Shown: positions 51,400-60,401 of the stretch, one piece after another
How positions within the stretch are numbered: the first letter of the stretch is position 1
Layout of the letters: each line of letters opens with the position of its first letter
From: Arthrobacter citreus
GTDB taxonomy: Bacteria; Bacillota; Bacilli; Bacillales; Bacillaceae_G
Assembly: GCA_013200995.1 (NCBI GenBank)
Contig: CP053688.1
Location: forward strand, 2,232,001 to 2,296,000
Reading direction: 5' to 3'
DNA: 64,000 nt
Translations under genes and position numbers: made by a program
The notes under the pieces: model-generated
Database searches by the model: none
The model's input: the letters and a program-made list of their open reading frames with translations, nothing else
What the model was told of the DNA's origin: nothing

Positions 51400-52782
51400 T
51401 TGACAAATATAACAAATGACAAAATAAAAATTGAGATTAGTAATGAGATACTACAAAAAATATTGGACAATTCTCCTAATGAATTTTATGTACTTGATAA
51501 AGACGCCCGTATTGTGTACATGAACAAAGCTTGTGAAAGACATTATGGCATCAAACTAAAGGATGTAGTAGGAAAATCAAACGATGAATTAATTTTAAAA
51601 GAATATTGGAAACCACTTATTCTCCCACGCTTACTGAAGGAAAAGAAAACGGTCATAATGAAACAAATAAGTTATGTTGGAAAAGAAATCATCACAACAG
51701 CCATTCCTGTACTAAATGAGAAGCAAGAAATTGAGCTAATTATCACAACTTCACAGGATGCAAGCTATAAAGATTTATACATACCTGATGAACAGGAAAT
51801 AAATGAAGCTGATCAAGCAGCGATTTATAAAAATAATATTATTACGAATAACAAGGAAATGAGTAATATTGTTAAGGTTTGTGAAAAAGTTGCAAAAGTA
51901 GATGCAACCGTATTAATTCAAGGAGAATCTGGTACAGGAAAAGGAGTAATCGCAAAATATATCCATCAAAAGAGCAATCGAAATAAAGCTCCTTTTTTAT
52001 CTTTAAACTGTGCAACTATTCCAGAAGATCTACTAGAATCAGAACTTTTTGGATATAGAGATGGAGCGTTTACTGGGGCAACAAAAGGTGGCAAGCAGGG
52101 ACTTTTAGAACTTGCAGATGGGGGTACTGTATTTTTAGATGAGATTGGCGATATATCACCAAAAGTTCAAGCAAAGCTTCTAAAAGTTATTCAAGAATTT
52201 GAATTTATGCCAATTGGAGGTAAACAATCTAAAAAAGTCAATATCCGTATTCTTTCTGCAACAAATCGAAACTTATATGAAATGGTACAAAACAAGGAAT
52301 TCAGAGAAGACTTATATTATCGCCTTCATGTCGTTAATATAAAGATTCCACCATTACGAGAAAGAAAAGAAGATATCATTCCACTAACCTACCATTTTCT
52401 ATCTGAATTTAATCGAAAACACCACTTAAATACAATTATTTCTGAAGAAGCTTTGAATACTTTATACAACTATTCATGGCCTGGAAATATACGACAATTA
52501 GAAAATATGCTTGAAAGCCTCGTCATAACAAGTGATAGCATTATAAAAGTCGAGGATTTAACTAATCTATTAATAGAAAATAAAAAGGAAAGTTCAGTCA
52601 ATGAAGAAAATAGCGATTGCTCGCTACTAGCTTCACTAGAAGAAGTTGAGAAAAACATTGTAATTAATTCCTATACAAAATATAGGAACACAAGAAAAGT
52701 AGCAGATGATTTAGAAATCAGTCAGTCAAAAGCAGCGAGGCTAGTTCGGAAGTATTGTAGTGAATTAGACTTCTACAATTAA
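51400..52782 (+). CDS. Sigma-54-dependent activator with PAS sensor domain
   Basis: TTG 51400 with GAGGAGG 8 nt upstream is preferred to the in-frame TTG 51364. The 460-aa protein has a PAS domain (about 15-120, DNSPNEFYVLDKDARIVYMN), a sigma-54-interacting AAA+ domain and a C-terminal Fis-type HTH (about 420-458). The AAA+ domain has Walker A GESGTGKG near 174, ELFGYRDGAFTGAT with the intact GAFTGA loop near 222, and Walker B GGTVFLDEIGD. It is divergent from the Rieske operon. The shared upstream motif makes it the likely activator of that operon and of two others further right. The PAS ligand is unknown. Confidence 0.95.
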   Translation: MTNITNDKIKIEISNEILQKILDNSPNEFYVLDKDARIVYMNKACERHYGIKLKDVVGKSNDELILKEYWKPLILPRLLKEKKTVIMKQISYVGKEIITTAIPVLNEKQEIELIITTSQDASYKDLYIPDEQEINEADQAAIYKNNIITNNKEMSNIVKVCEKVAKVDATVLIQGESGTGKGVIAKYIHQKSNRNKAPFLSLNCATIPEDLLESELFGYRDGAFTGATKGGKQGLLELADGGTVFLDEIGDISPKVQAKLLKVIQEFEFMPIGGKQSKKVNIRILSATNRNLYEMVQNKEFREDLYYRLHVVNIKIPPLRERKEDIIPLTYHFLSEFNRKHHLNTIISEEALNTLYNYSWPGNIRQLENMLESLVITSDSIIKVEDLTNLLIENKKESSVNEENSDCSLLASLEEVEKNIVINSYTKYRNTRKVADDLEISQSKAARLVRKYCSELDFYN

Positions 52783-52787
52783 ATTTG

Positions 52788-52832
52788 AAAAATAGAAAAT
52801 ACCCGGTAAATAGCCGGGTATTTCTATTTTGA
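52788..52832 (+). terminator. Bidirectional terminator between activator and aldehyde dehydrogenase
   Basis: AAATAGAAAATACCCGG / CCGGGTATTTCTATTTT, strong stem with T-rich ends on both strands. Confidence 0.9.
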
Positions 52833-52837
52833 GCGAA

Positions 52838-54280
52838 TTATACCTGATCCATATAGACTGTTTTGACCTGTGTATAAAAGTCGATTGCTGTCTTTCCTTG
52901 TTCACGAGAGCCTGTACTTGAATTTTTACAGCCTCCAAATGGTACTTGTGGCTCTGATCCTGCTGTTTCATTGTTTACATGCACTAGCCCAACATCAATG
53001 TCTTCAACAAAGCGCTGTGCGATTGTAAAATTATTTGTACAAATTGCCGCACTTAAGCCATATTCAGTATCATTAGCCATATCTACCGCTTCTTCATAGT
53101 TTTTCACTTTAAAAAGCGCTATAACTGGTCCGAAAATTTCCTCTCGTGCAATACGAGCATCTGGTGAGACATTTTCAAAGATAGTAGGCTGTACATAGAA
53201 ACCATTTTTCAGATCATTTTCTGCTGGAACTTCACCACCATATAATAGCGTTGCTTCGTCCTTACCTGCTTCTATCATCGCAAGCACGCTGTCTAGTTGT
53301 AATTGAGAAACAGCTGGACCAACAAATGTATCGTCATCAAGTGGATTACCAACTTTTAATGTCTTCGTACGTTCTACAAGTTGGTCACGAAATGTTTCAT
53401 AAATTGATTCTTCCACAATGATTCTACTCGTTGCTGTACACTTTTGGCCGGTAGATCTAAATGCACCGCTCACAGCTATTTCAACTGCTTTTTCGATATT
53501 TGCATCTGCAAGAATAATAAGCGGATTTTTCCCACCTAATTCCATCTGAACTTTCTTTCCTTTTGCTGTCGCCTTCTGCTGAATCTGATTTCCAACCTGA
53601 TTAGAGCCTGTAAATGAAATAGCTTTAATAAATGGATGTTCAACTAATTCTGTTCCCACAACTGATCCTCTACCAAATACACAGTTTACAACTCCTGCTG
53701 GAATACCAGCCTCATCTAGAGCTTGTATGACATGATATACTGATTTTGGTGTCAGATCCGCTGGTTTAATAACTACCGTATTTCCGTAAACAAGTGCAGG
53801 AGCCATTTTCCATACAGGTATTGCGATTGGAAAATTCCAAGGTGTAATCAATCCAATTGGCCCGATAGGTGTACGAGTTGTGTATAAAAATGTATTTGTA
53901 TTACCAGAAGGAATCACTTCTCCAACTGGCTGCCTAGCTTCTCCTGCAAAATATTCAAGGATGCTAATAGCACGTTGTGTTTCTCCAATACCCTCAGCAA
54001 GTGTTTTTCCCTCTTCAAGTGATAAATCACGTCCTACTTCATGGACTTTTGCTTTTAGTAGATCTGCTGCTTTTTGTAAGTACGAAGCTCGTTGTTGATA
54101 GGAAAGTTTCTTCCACGACTGAAAGGCCGTTTTGGCCGCAATAATGGCTTCTCGTGCATCCTCTTCTGTACTTGATGGAAATTCGCCTAATGACTCACCA
54201 TCGTGAGGACTATTATTTTCACGATACTCTCCTAAAGTAGGTTGTTTCCATTGTCCATTAATATAATTTGCAAAACGCAT
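52838..54280 (-). CDS. NAD(P)-aldehyde dehydrogenase, C5-dicarboxylic-semialdehyde type
   Basis: The 480-aa ALDH has a general-base Glu in VQMELGGKN (near 245) and a catalytic Cys in STGQKCTATSR (near 279). Segments such as SWKKLSYQQRASYLQKAADLL, FTTR/YTTRTPIGPIGLITPWNFPIAIP and FGGCKNSSTGSREQG resemble YcbD, the alpha-ketoglutarate-semialdehyde dehydrogenase of B. subtilis. A C5 semialdehyde with a distal carboxylate, such as glutarate semialdehyde, is thus a good candidate substrate. It is the last gene of the CoA-transferase operon. Confidence 0.85.
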   Translation of the reverse strand: MRFANYINGQWKQPTLGEYRENNSPHDGESLGEFPSSTEEDAREAIIAAKTAFQSWKKLSYQQRASYLQKAADLLKAKVHEVGRDLSLEEGKTLAEGIGETQRAISILEYFAGEARQPVGEVIPSGNTNTFLYTTRTPIGPIGLITPWNFPIAIPVWKMAPALVYGNTVVIKPADLTPKSVYHVIQALDEAGIPAGVVNCVFGRGSVVGTELVEHPFIKAISFTGSNQVGNQIQQKATAKGKKVQMELGGKNPLIILADANIEKAVEIAVSGAFRSTGQKCTATSRIIVEESIYETFRDQLVERTKTLKVGNPLDDDTFVGPAVSQLQLDSVLAMIEAGKDEATLLYGGEVPAENDLKNGFYVQPTIFENVSPDARIAREEIFGPVIALFKVKNYEEAVDMANDTEYGLSAAICTNNFTIAQRFVEDIDVGLVHVNNETAGSEPQVPFGGCKNSSTGSREQGKTAIDFYTQVKTVYMDQV

Positions 54281-54339
54281 GTCGTATCCCCCAATTAGAT
54301 TATTTTTATACTAATAATGCCAATTGCTATCATTCTACT

Positions 54340-55998
54340 TTAATTGCTATAAAGTAAATTCATTTTAGACTTATCTTGACCAACAGATAAAATTTTCGGA
54401 TTTGTTACAACCTCGATTACAGCTGGACGGTCTGATGATAATGCTCTTTGTAGTGCTGGTGCAAAATCGGCATTGTTTTCAACCTTCTGACCGTATGCAC
54501 CAAATAATTTTGCAAGCTCAGCAAAATTCGGATTTGTCAGCTCTGTTCCAATTACTCGATCTGGAAAATGCTTTTCTTGATGCGTACGAATTGTTCCATA
54601 CAAATTGTTGTTCACTACAATTGAAATGACCGGAATGTTGTACCGTACTGCTGTTTCGATTTCCTGTAGTGTCATCATGAAGCCCCCATCTCCTGAGAAG
54701 GAAACTACTGTTTTATGTGGCTGTGCGAGTTTTGCACCAATAGCAGCAGGTAACCCGTACCCCATTGCTCCAGATGTTGGTCCGACATATGTATTTTCAT
54801 GTTCAAAACGATAGTACCTAGAGAGCCATCCAAAGAAGTTCCCTGCATCATTTGTAATAATTGTATCTTTAGGAAGATGCGCGACGATGTCATGCATAAG
54901 CCCATCCATGTCTACGTATTCATCTGTGTAATCTTCTCTCACTTTTGAAAAGTTCATGTATTCGTTATGTAGCTTTTCTACTCGCAATTCATCTGAAGTT
55001 AAAGGTGTAGATAAAGCAACTGCTACTGCCTCAGCTAAAAAAGCTTTCGCATCAGCTGTAACTGCCACAGACGGAGCATAAACTTTTCCGAATACATCCT
55101 CAGAAATATCAATATGAATCAGTTTCCCTTTTCCTGAAAGTAATGAATAATCTTGCGTTCCTACTTGGGAAAATCTTGTGCCTAGTGCGATCACTAAGTC
55201 TGCATTGTCAATCGCTTCAAGTAAATACTTCGGTGTTCCAAAACCAAGCCATCCTGCATAACAAGAATGTGAGTTTGGAAACGCGTCAAAACGACGGAAT
55301 GCTGTAACTACGGGTATTTGTAGTGTTTCAGCAAATTTAACTAATAAAGGAACAGCTTGCGAACGAATGACACCTCCGCCTGCTATAAGAATCGGTCGTT
55401 TTGCATTTTGAATCATTTCTACTACTTGCAAAACGCTCTCTTTATTTGGCCGAGTTGGCTGAGACTGATAGACCGGAATTTCTACCATTTCGGCTGTGTC
55501 TTCTAGCATGTCATGAGGTAATGCAACTAGCACTGGACCAGGACGGCCTGAACGAGCAATATGAAATGCACGATGTAAAAGCTCAGGAATTCGTTCTACT
55601 CGATCAATCTCTACTGTCCATTTGCACAAATGGCTAAACATCCCAACAAGATTAACCTCTTGAAATGCTTCCTTTTCTTTATATGGGCGTTCCACTTGTC
55701 CAATAAGTGCAACTAGCGGCGTAGAATCTTGACTGGCAGTATGTATGCCAATTGCCAAGTTTGAGGCTCCTACTCCGCGAGTTGCCATACAAACGCCAAC
55801 TTCACTAGATGCTTTTGCGTAGCCTTCCGCCATAAATGAAGCTCCGCCTTCGTGCCTAGCTGAAATCAAGCTAATTTCTGGATGCTCATATAACGCATCC
55901 ATTACTCCTAGATAACTCTCACCGGGTACACAAAAAACTTTTTTTACCCCTTCCTTTGCCATAACATTGACGACAGCTTTTCCTCCACTAATTTTCAT
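54340..55998 (-). CDS. Thiamine-diphosphate-dependent enzyme (acetolactate synthase / 2-oxo-acid decarboxylase superfamily)
   Basis: The 552-aa protein has the three domains of the POX/ALS/PDC family: N-terminal PYR domain with catalytic Glu in SARHEGGASFMAEGYA (Glu 50), a central domain near 190-330, and a C-terminal PP domain with the Mg-TPP motif GDGGFMMTLQEIET ending in VVNNN (near 435). It is annotated as acetolactate synthase-like in many genomes, but no ilv genes are near. Between a glutaryl-CoA-dehydrogenase-like enzyme and a C5-semialdehyde dehydrogenase, decarboxylation of a 2-oxo acid to that semialdehyde is the simplest role. Confidence 0.85.
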   Translation of the reverse strand: MKISGGKAVVNVMAKEGVKKVFCVPGESYLGVMDALYEHPEISLISARHEGGASFMAEGYAKASSEVGVCMATRGVGASNLAIGIHTASQDSTPLVALIGQVERPYKEKEAFQEVNLVGMFSHLCKWTVEIDRVERIPELLHRAFHIARSGRPGPVLVALPHDMLEDTAEMVEIPVYQSQPTRPNKESVLQVVEMIQNAKRPILIAGGGVIRSQAVPLLVKFAETLQIPVVTAFRRFDAFPNSHSCYAGWLGFGTPKYLLEAIDNADLVIALGTRFSQVGTQDYSLLSGKGKLIHIDISEDVFGKVYAPSVAVTADAKAFLAEAVAVALSTPLTSDELRVEKLHNEYMNFSKVREDYTDEYVDMDGLMHDIVAHLPKDTIITNDAGNFFGWLSRYYRFEHENTYVGPTSGAMGYGLPAAIGAKLAQPHKTVVSFSGDGGFMMTLQEIETAVRYNIPVISIVVNNNLYGTIRTHQEKHFPDRVIGTELTNPNFAELAKLFGAYGQKVENNADFAPALQRALSSDRPAVIEVVTNPKILSVGQDKSKMNLLYSN

Positions 55999-56037
55999 TG
56001 CTCAGCACTCCCTTCTACTATGCAAAGTCTTCCTATA

Positions 56038-56070
56038 CAACTAGCTATCTATTAGCTAGTTGTATTTTTT
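56038..56070. repeat. Hairpin between acyl-CoA dehydrogenase and TPP-enzyme genes
   Basis: ATACAACTAGC / GCTAGTTGTAT with a 9-nt loop. The T-run follows only on the plus strand, so on the transcribed minus strand it is not a classical terminator. It may be an mRNA processing or stabilising hairpin inside the operon. Confidence 0.55.
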
Positions 56071-56071
56071 A

Positions 56072-57289
56072 TTAAGCTTTAACAGTCTCTACATTAACCT
56101 CTTCAAATGGCCAAGCTGGAAGCATCTTTCTTAAAACCTTATCTTCTCTATAACCAAGGTCATATTCAGCTTGCATAATTGTATGAACCTCTCTTGTTCC
56201 CTCATAAATTACTGGCGCTTTTGAGTTTCTTAAATAACGCTCTACCGGGAACTCATTTGAAAATCCATATGCACCATGAATTTGCACAGCATCATTAGCT
56301 GCTTCATTTGCTGCGTTACAAGAAATCCATTTTGCTAGTGACGTTTCCCTAGTGTTACGCTTTCCATTATTTTTTAACCATCCAGCTTTATAGACTAATA
56401 GACGTGAGATTTCAAGATTTGAAGACATTTTAGCGATCATTTGTTGTACTAATTGATGTTTTCCGATTTCTTTACCAAATGTTTTTCGCTCATTACAATA
56501 TTTTACGCTAGCTTCAAGTGATGCCTGAATTAAACCACAAGCACCAGCTGCAACAGTAAATCTTCCATTATCAAGCGCAGACATTGCAATTTTAAATCCT
56601 TCACCTTCGAATCCTAATAAGTTTTCAGCAGGTACTCTTACATCATCTAAAAATACTTCTCCAGTATTTCCAGCTCTAATTCCCATTTTTCCTTTAATCG
56701 CTTTTGTAGAAACTCCTTCAAAAGTACGTTCTACGATAAAACAAGAAATGCCATGATGCTTTAAAACGTGATTTGTTTTTGCAAAAATTAAGAAATGATC
56801 AGCTACATCACAGAGAGAAATCCATGTTTTTGAACCGTTTAAGATATAACTGTCCCCATCTTTTACAGCTGTTGTCGCCATTGCTACTACATCAGAACCT
56901 GCATTTGGTTCAGTTAACCCAAATGCCCCTATTTTCTTACCTTGTGCTTGAGGAACAAGATACTTTTTCTTTTGTTCTTCACTTCCCCATTGCAATAAAG
57001 TCATGCTATTTAATCCGGTATGTACTGAAACAGCCGTACGGAAAGCCGTATCGCCTCGCTCTAATTCCTCGCATATGATTGCTAAAGTATTATAATCCAT
57101 TCCAACTCCACCATATTGTTCAGGAATACATACGCCCATTAGATCTAACTCAGCAAGACGTTTTAAAATATTAGCCTCAAAATGTCCTTTTTCATCCCAT
57201 TCCTTAATGAACGGTATAATTTCACGATCTACAAATGATCTAACTACCTTTCTTACACTATTTTGTTCTTCTGTTAATGAAAAATTCAT
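56072..57289 (-). CDS. Acyl-CoA dehydrogenase, glutaryl-CoA-dehydrogenase-like
   Basis: ATG 57289 follows GAGGAGGAAATAAA. The 405-aa flavoenzyme has FGLTEPNAGSDV, NGSKTWISLCD and a catalytic Glu in APVIYEGTREVH (Glu 363). In the segment ELERGDTAFRTAVSVHTGL an Arg (84) occupies the position of the glutarate-binding Arg of human glutaryl-CoA dehydrogenase (ELERVDSGYRSAMSVQ, from memory). That favours glutaryl-CoA as substrate over a simple fatty acyl-CoA. The family III CoA-transferase lies 12 nt upstream, the usual partner of bacterial glutaryl-CoA dehydrogenases. Confidence 0.85.
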   Translation of the reverse strand: MNFSLTEEQNSVRKVVRSFVDREIIPFIKEWDEKGHFEANILKRLAELDLMGVCIPEQYGGVGMDYNTLAIICEELERGDTAFRTAVSVHTGLNSMTLLQWGSEEQKKKYLVPQAQGKKIGAFGLTEPNAGSDVVAMATTAVKDGDSYILNGSKTWISLCDVADHFLIFAKTNHVLKHHGISCFIVERTFEGVSTKAIKGKMGIRAGNTGEVFLDDVRVPAENLLGFEGEGFKIAMSALDNGRFTVAAGACGLIQASLEASVKYCNERKTFGKEIGKHQLVQQMIAKMSSNLEISRLLVYKAGWLKNNGKRNTRETSLAKWISCNAANEAANDAVQIHGAYGFSNEFPVERYLRNSKAPVIYEGTREVHTIMQAEYDLGYREDKVLRKMLPAWPFEEVNVETVKA

Positions 57290-57301
57290 TTTATTTCCTC
57301 C

Positions 57302-58492
57302 TCAAATTGTATTATTTCGCTTCATTTCCTCTATTTCTAATTGTGAATAACCAAGCTTAATCATTACTTCTTCAGTGTGTTCTCCATGCAATGGAGGATG
57401 TCTTAAAACTTCAACAGGTGTTTTTGATAATTTTAGAGGTGAACCAACTAACTTTAGATCCTTTACTGTTGGATGATTTACTTCTAACACCATTTCCCTT
57501 GAACTAGCTTGTTCAGTCTGCAGGGCCTCACTTACGTTATAAATAGGTCCATTTGGAATACCATTTTTATCTAAAAGGGCCTTCCATTCATCTTTGCTTT
57601 TTGTTTTTATTTTATTTGAAATTAATTCTTCAATTTGTTTTCGATACTGTAATCGACTAGCATTTGTCCTATATGATTCATCTAATAAAATCGGTTCTTC
57701 AATAAGTAACGCAAATCGATTAAACTGATTATCATTTCCAACTGCGATCACCATCTCACCATCGCTAGCTGAAAAAACTTGATAAGGTACAATATTAGGA
57801 TGATAATTCCCTAATCGTTCAGGAACAACTCCACTACATAAATAATTGCTAGCCACATTAACTAAAGCAGCTAATTGAGCGTCAAATAGTGAAATGTCAA
57901 TTTCCTGTCCTTCACCTGTACGATTTCGATGTTGCAAAGAAGCAAGAATTCCAACACATGTGAATAAGCCAGTTAATACATCTGAAATGGCAACCCCCAC
58001 TTTTGTTGGCTCGGATTCTTTCTCGCCAGTAATGCTCATTAAACCTGACATTGCCTGAATGATATAATCATATCCAGGAAGTGAAGAGTTAGGTCCTTTG
58101 CTACCAAATCCGCTTATTGACGCAACAATAATATCTTCTTTAATCTCTTTCATTTCTTCATAAGAAAAACCTAGTTTTGCCAATGTGCCGGGTTTAAAGT
58201 TTTGGACGACAACATCCGCTTCTGAAATAAGCTTTCGTAACACTTCTTTACCTTGACTAGATTTTAAGTTCAATGTAATGCCTTGCTTATTTCGATTGGC
58301 GCATAAATAATATGCGCTTTCTCCCTCTACAAAAGGAGGTCCCCACCCCCTTGTCTCATCCCCACTACTAATACTTTCAACTTTGATTACCTCAGCACCT
58401 AGATCACCAAGGATCATCGTACAAAAGGGACCAGCTAGTACTCTAGTTAAATCAATAATCCTGACACCATGTAATGCCCCCGACAATTTCAT
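57302..58492 (-). CDS. Family III CoA-transferase (CaiB/BaiF), possible succinyl-CoA:glutarate CoA-transferase
   Basis: ATG 58492 is chosen because GAAGAGGTG is correctly spaced. The 396-aa enzyme starts GALHGVRIIDLTRVLAGPFCT and has the catalytic-aspartate region VGVAISDVLTGLF (near residue 173) and the GLSGFGSKGP-like ISGFGSKGPNSSLPGYD segment of the family. It activates an acid by CoA transfer. With the adjacent dehydrogenase the acid is probably glutarate. It is the first gene of an operon driven by a -24/-12 promoter about 140 bp upstream. Confidence 0.88.
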   Translation of the reverse strand: MKLSGALHGVRIIDLTRVLAGPFCTMILGDLGAEVIKVESISSGDETRGWGPPFVEGESAYYLCANRNKQGITLNLKSSQGKEVLRKLISEADVVVQNFKPGTLAKLGFSYEEMKEIKEDIIVASISGFGSKGPNSSLPGYDYIIQAMSGLMSITGEKESEPTKVGVAISDVLTGLFTCVGILASLQHRNRTGEGQEIDISLFDAQLAALVNVASNYLCSGVVPERLGNYHPNIVPYQVFSASDGEMVIAVGNDNQFNRFALLIEEPILLDESYRTNASRLQYRKQIEELISNKIKTKSKDEWKALLDKNGIPNGPIYNVSEALQTEQASSREMVLEVNHPTVKDLKLVGSPLKLSKTPVEVLRHPPLHGEHTEEVMIKLGYSQLEIEEMKRNNTI

Positions 58493-58629
58493 CACCTCTT
58501 CATCTACTTTTCCTCCGCTAATTTACTAGTCTCTACTAGGCAATTAAAATGGGTATCACTTCTGTAATTGCTTGTATTTAGAAAATTAAAGGGATAGATT
58601 GTCCCTCATTTTCTTTATATCTTTCATAA

Positions 58630-58646
58630 TGCAAAACCCATGCCAA
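58630..58646 (-). promoter_or_regulatory. Sigma-54 -24/-12 promoter of the CoA-transferase operon
   Basis: Minus strand TTGGCATGGGTTTTGCA agrees with YTGGCACGRNNNTTGCW at all but one of the specified positions, with 10 nt between GG and GC. Confidence 0.9.
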
Positions 58647-58708
58647 CTTCAAAACTCTATGTAGATAGTAATTACAGTCCTAAATAGAGAAAAATAAACC
58701 TAAATTTC

Positions 58709-58733
58709 ACTCAAAACTGTCAAAATTAACTCA
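58709..58733. promoter_or_regulatory. Candidate enhancer (UAS 2), ACTCA-N15-ACTCA
   Basis: ACTCA at 58709-58713 and 58729-58733, 63 bp upstream of the -24/-12 promoter. Same spacing as UAS 1 and UAS 3, and flanks like UAS 1 (GTCAA, TTAACTCA). Confidence 0.75.
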
Positions 58734-58760
58734 TTAAACATTTTGAAGCTGAAAGTGGGA

Positions 58761-59022
58761 TTATCAAAATTGTTTTATCAACGAGAAATTGGATTATTTC
58801 AACGAGAAATGGCATTATATCAACGAGAAATGGCATTATATCAACGAGAATCAACATTATATCAACGAGAATCAGCAGTATATCAACGAGAATCAACATT
58901 ATATCAACGAGAATCAGCATTATATCAACGAGAATCAACATTATATCAACGAGAATCAGCATTATATCAACGAGAATCAGCATTATATCAACGAAGTTCA
59001 CAACTTTATCAATATAGTTCAT
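58761..59022. repeat. Tandem 21-bp repeat array (about 11 full units)
   Basis: The core ATATCAACGAGAATCA recurs every 21 bp (unit starts at 58778, 58799, 58820 and so on to 58988), with degenerate units at both ends. Middle units alternate between endings AACATT and AGCATT, suggesting past duplication of two-unit blocks. Because 21 is a multiple of three, long repetitive reading frames appear on both strands. They have no ribosome site and I regard them as artefacts. The array lies between the dehydrogenase terminator and UAS 2. Confidence 0.9.
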
Positions 59023-59045
59023 ATTTTGTTCGTATTTAAAACCCG

Positions 59046-59092
59046 TCCAAAAAGAAAAGGGGTGTCCCAATATATGAGAAACCCCTTTTCTA
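59046..59092 (-). terminator. Terminator of the permease-dehydrogenase operon
   Basis: AGAAAAGGGGT / ACCCCTTTTCT stem, minus-strand TTTTCTTTTTGG tail, 30 nt after the stop at 59122. Confidence 0.85.
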
Positions 59093-59121
59093 AAACTATA
59101 TTGATTTTTAATTTTGTTATT

Positions 59122-60267
59122 TTAACACTCAATCAAATCTCTAACAGTTGGCTCAAACAGGTCGCAAGCAATATCTCTTTGATATCGATTTTGCTTTTGA
59201 GCTTCATTAAATAGATTAAAGGTATTTTTTCTGCTTAATCTTTCAATATCATCTATGACAGCCTTTGGATCAGGCTTTACTAATCCAAAAATAACGGCAT
59301 CATAAAATCTAATTGCCCCTAAGTTCGCCACAAAATCATTCACCACATCAATCCCTCTTTGCTTGATAATCTTATCGCCCTCAGCAGAGATTGGAATGTT
59401 TGCAGCCTCAACAATTAAACTCGCCTTTACTTTATTGGCATTCGATACATTAATTACATCCTCTAAAGCTGCAGGAATCAAAATGTCACAATCTACATCA
59501 AGCCATTCAGAGTTACTTCTTACCACATAGTTCGGTTCAAAAAACGCCTGATCCATTTCTCCATGTAAATTTTTGTGGTCAATTAATTTTTGAACGTCTA
59601 ATCCCTCTTCACAAGTAACAAGTAGATTTGCATCCGAAATCCCGACAATTTTATAGCCTAATTGAGATAATTTCAACGCACAGCTTGCTCCTACGCATCC
59701 AAATCCTTGAATAACTACTTTTGCTTCTTTATTTTTACCTTTAAACTTCCACGCTTCATCTGCGCAATATGCAACACCGTAGCCTGTTACTGCATCATTT
59801 AGAAGGAAACAATCTATTTTAGAAGCTAGTAAATTATTAAAATCTATTATTCCTTTTTGAACATTTGCATTTTCCTTCATCGATTTAGTTAAAGGTATTC
59901 CTATATTAAATTCATCAAATACTCTAAGTACGTCCTCATACTTCGTACCTAAATCACTTCCTAAGGATACCCCTGCTTCAACATATGGCATCATCGCAAT
60001 TAAAAATCTCCTTAATACTTCATACGCATCAGGAGCTTTATAATCATAAGCAATTCCGGCTTTGCAACCTCCTGTAGTTACACTTTCTGAAGCCATATAT
60101 TTATAGGCCATTGCCTCTGCCAAACGTTCTACTTCTTCCTTTGTCACTGTAGGATGCATTCTTGTTCCACCGCCAGCGTACCCTTTGACAAAATTATGTA
60201 CTACTAACCATCCTTTTGCATCTGTTTCATTATCATTCCACTCGACAACTAGGTAAGGTTTTTTCAT
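59122..60267 (-). CDS. Glu/Leu/Phe/Val-type amino acid dehydrogenase, divergent member
   Basis: ATG 60267 follows AAAGGAGCCGGAAATCT. The 381-aa enzyme has the substrate-side motif YKYMASESVTTGGCKAGI with its catalytic Lys (usual form GGxKGGI; here Ala replaces the first Gly after Lys). The Rossmann motif is VVIQGFGCVGASCALKL, followed by VEAANIPIS and NDFVANLGA. It oxidatively deaminates an L-amino acid to the 2-oxo acid with NAD(P). The unusual active-site stretch suggests a substrate other than Glu or Leu; I propose 2-aminoadipate. It follows the permease gene by 134 nt. Confidence 0.85.
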   Translation of the reverse strand: MKKPYLVVEWNDNETDAKGWLVVHNFVKGYAGGGTRMHPTVTKEEVERLAEAMAYKYMASESVTTGGCKAGIAYDYKAPDAYEVLRRFLIAMMPYVEAGVSLGSDLGTKYEDVLRVFDEFNIGIPLTKSMKENANVQKGIIDFNNLLASKIDCFLLNDAVTGYGVAYCADEAWKFKGKNKEAKVVIQGFGCVGASCALKLSQLGYKIVGISDANLLVTCEEGLDVQKLIDHKNLHGEMDQAFFEPNYVVRSNSEWLDVDCDILIPAALEDVINVSNANKVKASLIVEAANIPISAEGDKIIKQRGIDVVNDFVANLGAIRFYDAVIFGLVKPDPKAVIDDIERLSRKNTFNLFNEAQKQNRYQRDIACDLFEPTVRDLIEC

Positions 60268-60401
60268 AGATTTCCGGCTCCTTTAAGTAAATTTTAGTAA
60301 ATACACTCCACATTATCCGTTAAATTATATGAATCATTGAGCTCAATTTTAATCTTTATCTAGCCATATTACCTCAAAGAAGTGTGAAAGATATCAATAC
60401 T

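Noticed and set aside
54307..54323. Possible -24/-12 promoter before the aldehyde dehydrogenase (TTGGCATTATTAGTATA on the minus strand)
   Set aside because: The -24 half fits, but the -12 GC is absent and no ACTCA pair lies upstream.
58761..59022. CRISPR array
   Set aside because: Repeats are contiguous with a 21-bp period and no unique spacers; no cas genes are nearby.
58726..59214. Long repetitive open frames on both strands (YQRESALYQRES-, INENQHYINEN- and LVDIMLILVDI-type translations)
   Set aside because: They are products of a 21-bp DNA repeat whose length is divisible by three, so several frames stay open at once. No ribosome site, no start context and no non-repetitive domain supports translation.
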